Positions 61,787 to 64,000 of a stretch of 64,000 bases of DNA are shown here, one piece after another (the first letter of the stretch is position 1; every line of letters begins with the position of its first letter). The position numbers and the translations under genes are program-made. The DNA lies in assembly GCF_003860345.1 (NCBI RefSeq), contig NZ_CP034179.1, positions 4,294,097 through 4,358,096 on the forward strand. The letters are read 5' to 3'. This stretch comes from Caenibius tardaugens NBRC 16725 (GTDB taxonomy: Bacteria > Pseudomonadota > Alphaproteobacteria > Sphingomonadales > Sphingomonadaceae). A model generated the notes under the pieces. The model did no database searches and was not told the DNA's origin. It was given only the letters and a program-made list of their open reading frames with translations.

Positions 61787-63209
61787 GCCCCTGTGGACTG
61801 GGCCGGGATAGCGGGTTCTTCACTGCTGCGGCCGACGGCCGACCAGTTGACCCCGCGCGTTGCGTACATCACGCCAGCCAGCGCCACGAACAGCAGGACC
61901 GCGCCGATCAACAGCGACCACGCCTCGAGGCTGAGCAGGACGTAGAGCAGCGCATAGAGACCCAACAGTAGCGCCCCGATAAAGCCTGCGCGGCGCCAGC
62001 TTCCCAGCACCGCAGCGCTGTAGGCTGTCAGCAGGCCGATGATCGCCGCACTGGCCAGTAGATAGGCTGCTGTAAATCCGATCACTTCGGCAAATGCCAG
62101 AAGCAGCACGAAGAACAGTACCAGCCCGGCCCGGTCAGGAGATATTCGGCCGCGGAAACACGTGCGCCCGCAACGACATCGAACATCAGGAAGGCCAGGA
62201 AGGTGAAGCCGATAAACAGGAAACCGTACTTCACCGAACGGTCCACGCGGCTGTAAAGATCGACCGGTTCGACAAGACCGACCGTAACAGCCAGCGATTG
62301 CCCGTTGATCGTTTCCGCCCGTTCCGCCGCCATGACGTTTACGGACGAATACGACCCGTTCAGATCATCGGTGATGACCGGCGGACCGAGGTCTTCATCA
62401 GCCACTGGCGCTTGTCCCAGCGCGAGCTTGTCGACCGTGTAGGAGGCCTTGAATCCCTTGTCCGAAATGCTGCGGCTTTCGGGCAGGAACGCCCCGCTGA
62501 AGCTCGGGCTCGGCCAGGTCGATGCCACGTCCCACTTGGTCTGGCCGCCGCGCGGCACCATGCTCAACGAACGGCTGCCTCGCAGACTGAACGCATAATC
62601 GACATTGAGCGGTGCCTTCCCGTCCCAATTGAGAAACGCAAAGAAGCCCTGCCCGCTGGTGGCGCCCGGTCCACGGCCCGGTTCCACCGAGAGCGGTTGC
62701 CCGTTGGCCGTAAACCGGCCGCCTTTGGTCAGGCCGCGCGCATCCGAAACGCCCATGCGAAGTTCCGCGCGATCCCATTCGAGCCGCTCCGGCGTAACGC
62801 CGAACCGCGGGAGATCGGGCGGCAGGGCAAAGTTCGCCTTGCCCGCCACATTGGCTTCAAACAACACGCTGCGATAAATGGATTTGCGCCGTTCCTGCGG
62901 TTTCAAAGCGGTTGTTACGGTATTGGAAACCGGAGAAATATACAGCAACCGTTCCACCTCGATCGTGCGGCTGACCGTCTTTCCGGCAACTTCCTCATTC
63001 TGAACCTGTGTGGTCTTGAACGGCACCACCACGACCGGCCCTGCAACGATCTGGGGGCTGCCCCAACCGGCGGTAATGCTGTCCTGCGCGATACGCGACT
63101 GGCCCTGCCGATCGCTGACCAGTGCATAGACGAATACCAGGGGAATGATCAGTGCCGCACCGATCAGAACAGCGAACAGAAGCTTTATTCCGGGACTTCG
63201 CTCACGCAT
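61783..63209 (-). pseudogene. creD: Inner-membrane protein CreD, broken by a frameshift
   Basis: The CreD/inner membrane resistance protein is split: the 5' frame (from 63209) runs through the periplasmic domain to RVSAAEYLLTGPG and then goes off frame and stops at 62082; the 3' frame gives VLFFVLLLAFAEVIGFTAAY to the end at 61783. One missing base in the GGGCCGGGCT run near 62126-62136 explains the break; a repaired gene would code for about 475 residues, a normal CreD length. A good ribosome site (GGAGAGG) precedes the start. Either a recent inactivation or a sequencing slip. CreD affects envelope integrity and colicin/beta-lactam response in enterobacteria. Confidence 0.82.
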
Positions 63210-63320
63210 GATGCATCCTCTCCGTTGCGATGAACCGTTTTTTATGAGCGACGAATGAACGCTAGCTGACTCATCGGCAATGCCAGTTGCATCTGCGTTT
63301 CATCATGCTAGCTCTTGTCC

Positions 63321-64000
63321 ATGCGGCTCAAAGACTGTCACAACATCGACGATTTCCGGCTTCTCGCCAAGTCCCGACTGCCTTGGCCCGTCTTCGATTA
63401 CATCGACGGCGCCGGTGACGATGAATTGACCCGCGCCCGTAACACCGCGGCTTATGCTTCCGCCGATCTGGTCCCCAATGTGCTGGCAGGCGTCGCCGAT
63501 ATCGATACCTCCTGCACGATCATGGGCCGCAAAAGCGCCCTTCCCCTTGTCCTCTCCCCCACAGCCTTGCAGCGGGTGTTCCATTGGGAAGGGGAACGGG
63601 CCGTCGCCCGGGCAGCGCACAAATTCGGGCTGTGGTGCGGCATTTCCAGTCTGGCGACAGTCAGCGTCGAAGAAATCGCCGCGATCACCCAGGGCCCCAA
63701 GATGTTCCAGCTTTATGTCCACAAGGACAAGGGCCTGAATGCGTCCATGATTCAGCGGTGCAAGGATGCCCGGTTCGATGCGATCGCACTGACTGTCGAC
63801 ACCATCGTCGGCGGCAAACGCGAACGGTGCCTGCGCAGCGGCTTCTCGAGCCCGCCAAGTTTCACGCCTTCGTCGTTCTTCTCCTATGCGATCAAACCGC
63901 GCTGGGCGCTGGATTACCTCCTGCGCGAAAAATTTCGCATGCCGATGCTGGAAACGCATTTTCAGGCGGATTCGCGCAAGGCCATGTCGATTGGCGATTA
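63321..64000 (+). CDS. Alpha-hydroxy-acid oxidizing enzyme (LldD-like), 5' part
   Basis: FMN-dependent TIM-barrel oxidase/dehydrogenase, cut off by the window end after 226 codons. The start ATG at 63321 opens LKDCHNIDDFRLLAKSRLPW; then FDYIDGAGDDELTRARN, LPLVLSPTALQRVFHWEGE, the FQLYVHKDKGL strand and IALTVDTIVGGKRER are typical FMN-binding blocks of L-lactate dehydrogenase-type enzymes. The catalytic histidine/arginine region lies beyond the window. Substrate (lactate, mandelate or glycolate) is not decided. Divergent from creD. Confidence 0.88.
   Translation, partial: MRLKDCHNIDDFRLLAKSRLPWPVFDYIDGAGDDELTRARNTAAYASADLVPNVLAGVADIDTSCTIMGRKSALPLVLSPTALQRVFHWEGERAVARAAHKFGLWCGISSLATVSVEEIAAITQGPKMFQLYVHKDKGLNASMIQRCKDARFDAIALTVDTIVGGKRERCLRSGFSSPPSFTPSSFFSYAIKPRWALDYLLREKFRMPMLETHFQADSRKAMSIGD

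Overview
The window is a GC-rich, gene-dense stretch of chromosome from an alphaproteobacterium, most likely a member of the Sphingomonadales (Novosphingobium/Sphingobium/Erythrobacter-like). This is inferred from the RNase E with a C-terminal GWW tail, the sdhB-thioesterase-zapE block, the exosortase-A polysaccharide cluster, the KorAB pair and the lolCD-dnaE neighbourhood. No tRNA, rRNA, CRISPR, phage or insertion-sequence features were seen, and no gap between genes exceeds 300 bases.

Layout. 1-5.1 kb: 3' part of rne, a methyltransferase, sdhB, a PaaI-type thioesterase and zapE. 5.1-24.8 kb: the accessory heart of the window. It opens with an RpfF-like (DSF-synthase-like) crotonase. Next comes a ten-gene minus-strand exopolysaccharide/exosortase operon: export lipoprotein, Wzz-like chain-length protein, BY-kinase, outer-membrane barrel, AAA ATPase, polysaccharide deacetylase, FemAB, glycosyltransferase, XrtA-EpsI fusion, asparagine-synthase-like amidotransferase. 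Upstream lies a divergent six-gene acyl-carrier module: AMP-forming ligase and PLP decarboxylase on one side; GNAT/FemAB-like protein, acyl carrier protein and two alpha/beta hydrolases on the other. 24.8-33 kb: RNA methyltransferase, NAD(P)HX repair enzyme, a lipoprotein, ilvD, an N-formylglutamate amidohydrolase, ispE, ETF-QO. 33-38 kb: a frameshifted uracil-DNA-glycosylase-like gene, a soluble lytic transglycosylase, moaB, a deazaflavin-type oxidoreductase and a radical SAM protein with an alphaproteobacterial LexA-type box. 38-50.9 kb: dnaE, a Yip1-like membrane protein, gpx with a coupled small gene, lolD-lolC/E, purF, SDR, cyclopropane synthase, PAP2 phosphatase, YdjM-like hydrolase. 50.9-64 kb: korB-korA, esterase, rppH, TPR protein, rsmB, a small secreted protein, guaB, a 3-hydroxybutyrate-dehydrogenase-like SDR, a zinc metallopeptidase, a coiled-coil secreted protein, a frameshifted creD, and the 5' part of an FMN-dependent alpha-hydroxy-acid oxidase.

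How it fits together. The 5-25 kb region looks like one envelope system: synthesis and export of a polysaccharide, an exosortase that normally sorts PEP-CTERM proteins, and an ACP-dependent small-molecule or acyl-group pathway of unknown product. A possible fatty-acid signal synthase lies just downstream of the export operon. This region is the best candidate for an incompletely described system. Two genes (the UDG-like gene and creD) each appear to lack one base in a G-rich run, so either real decay or sequencing error must be considered.
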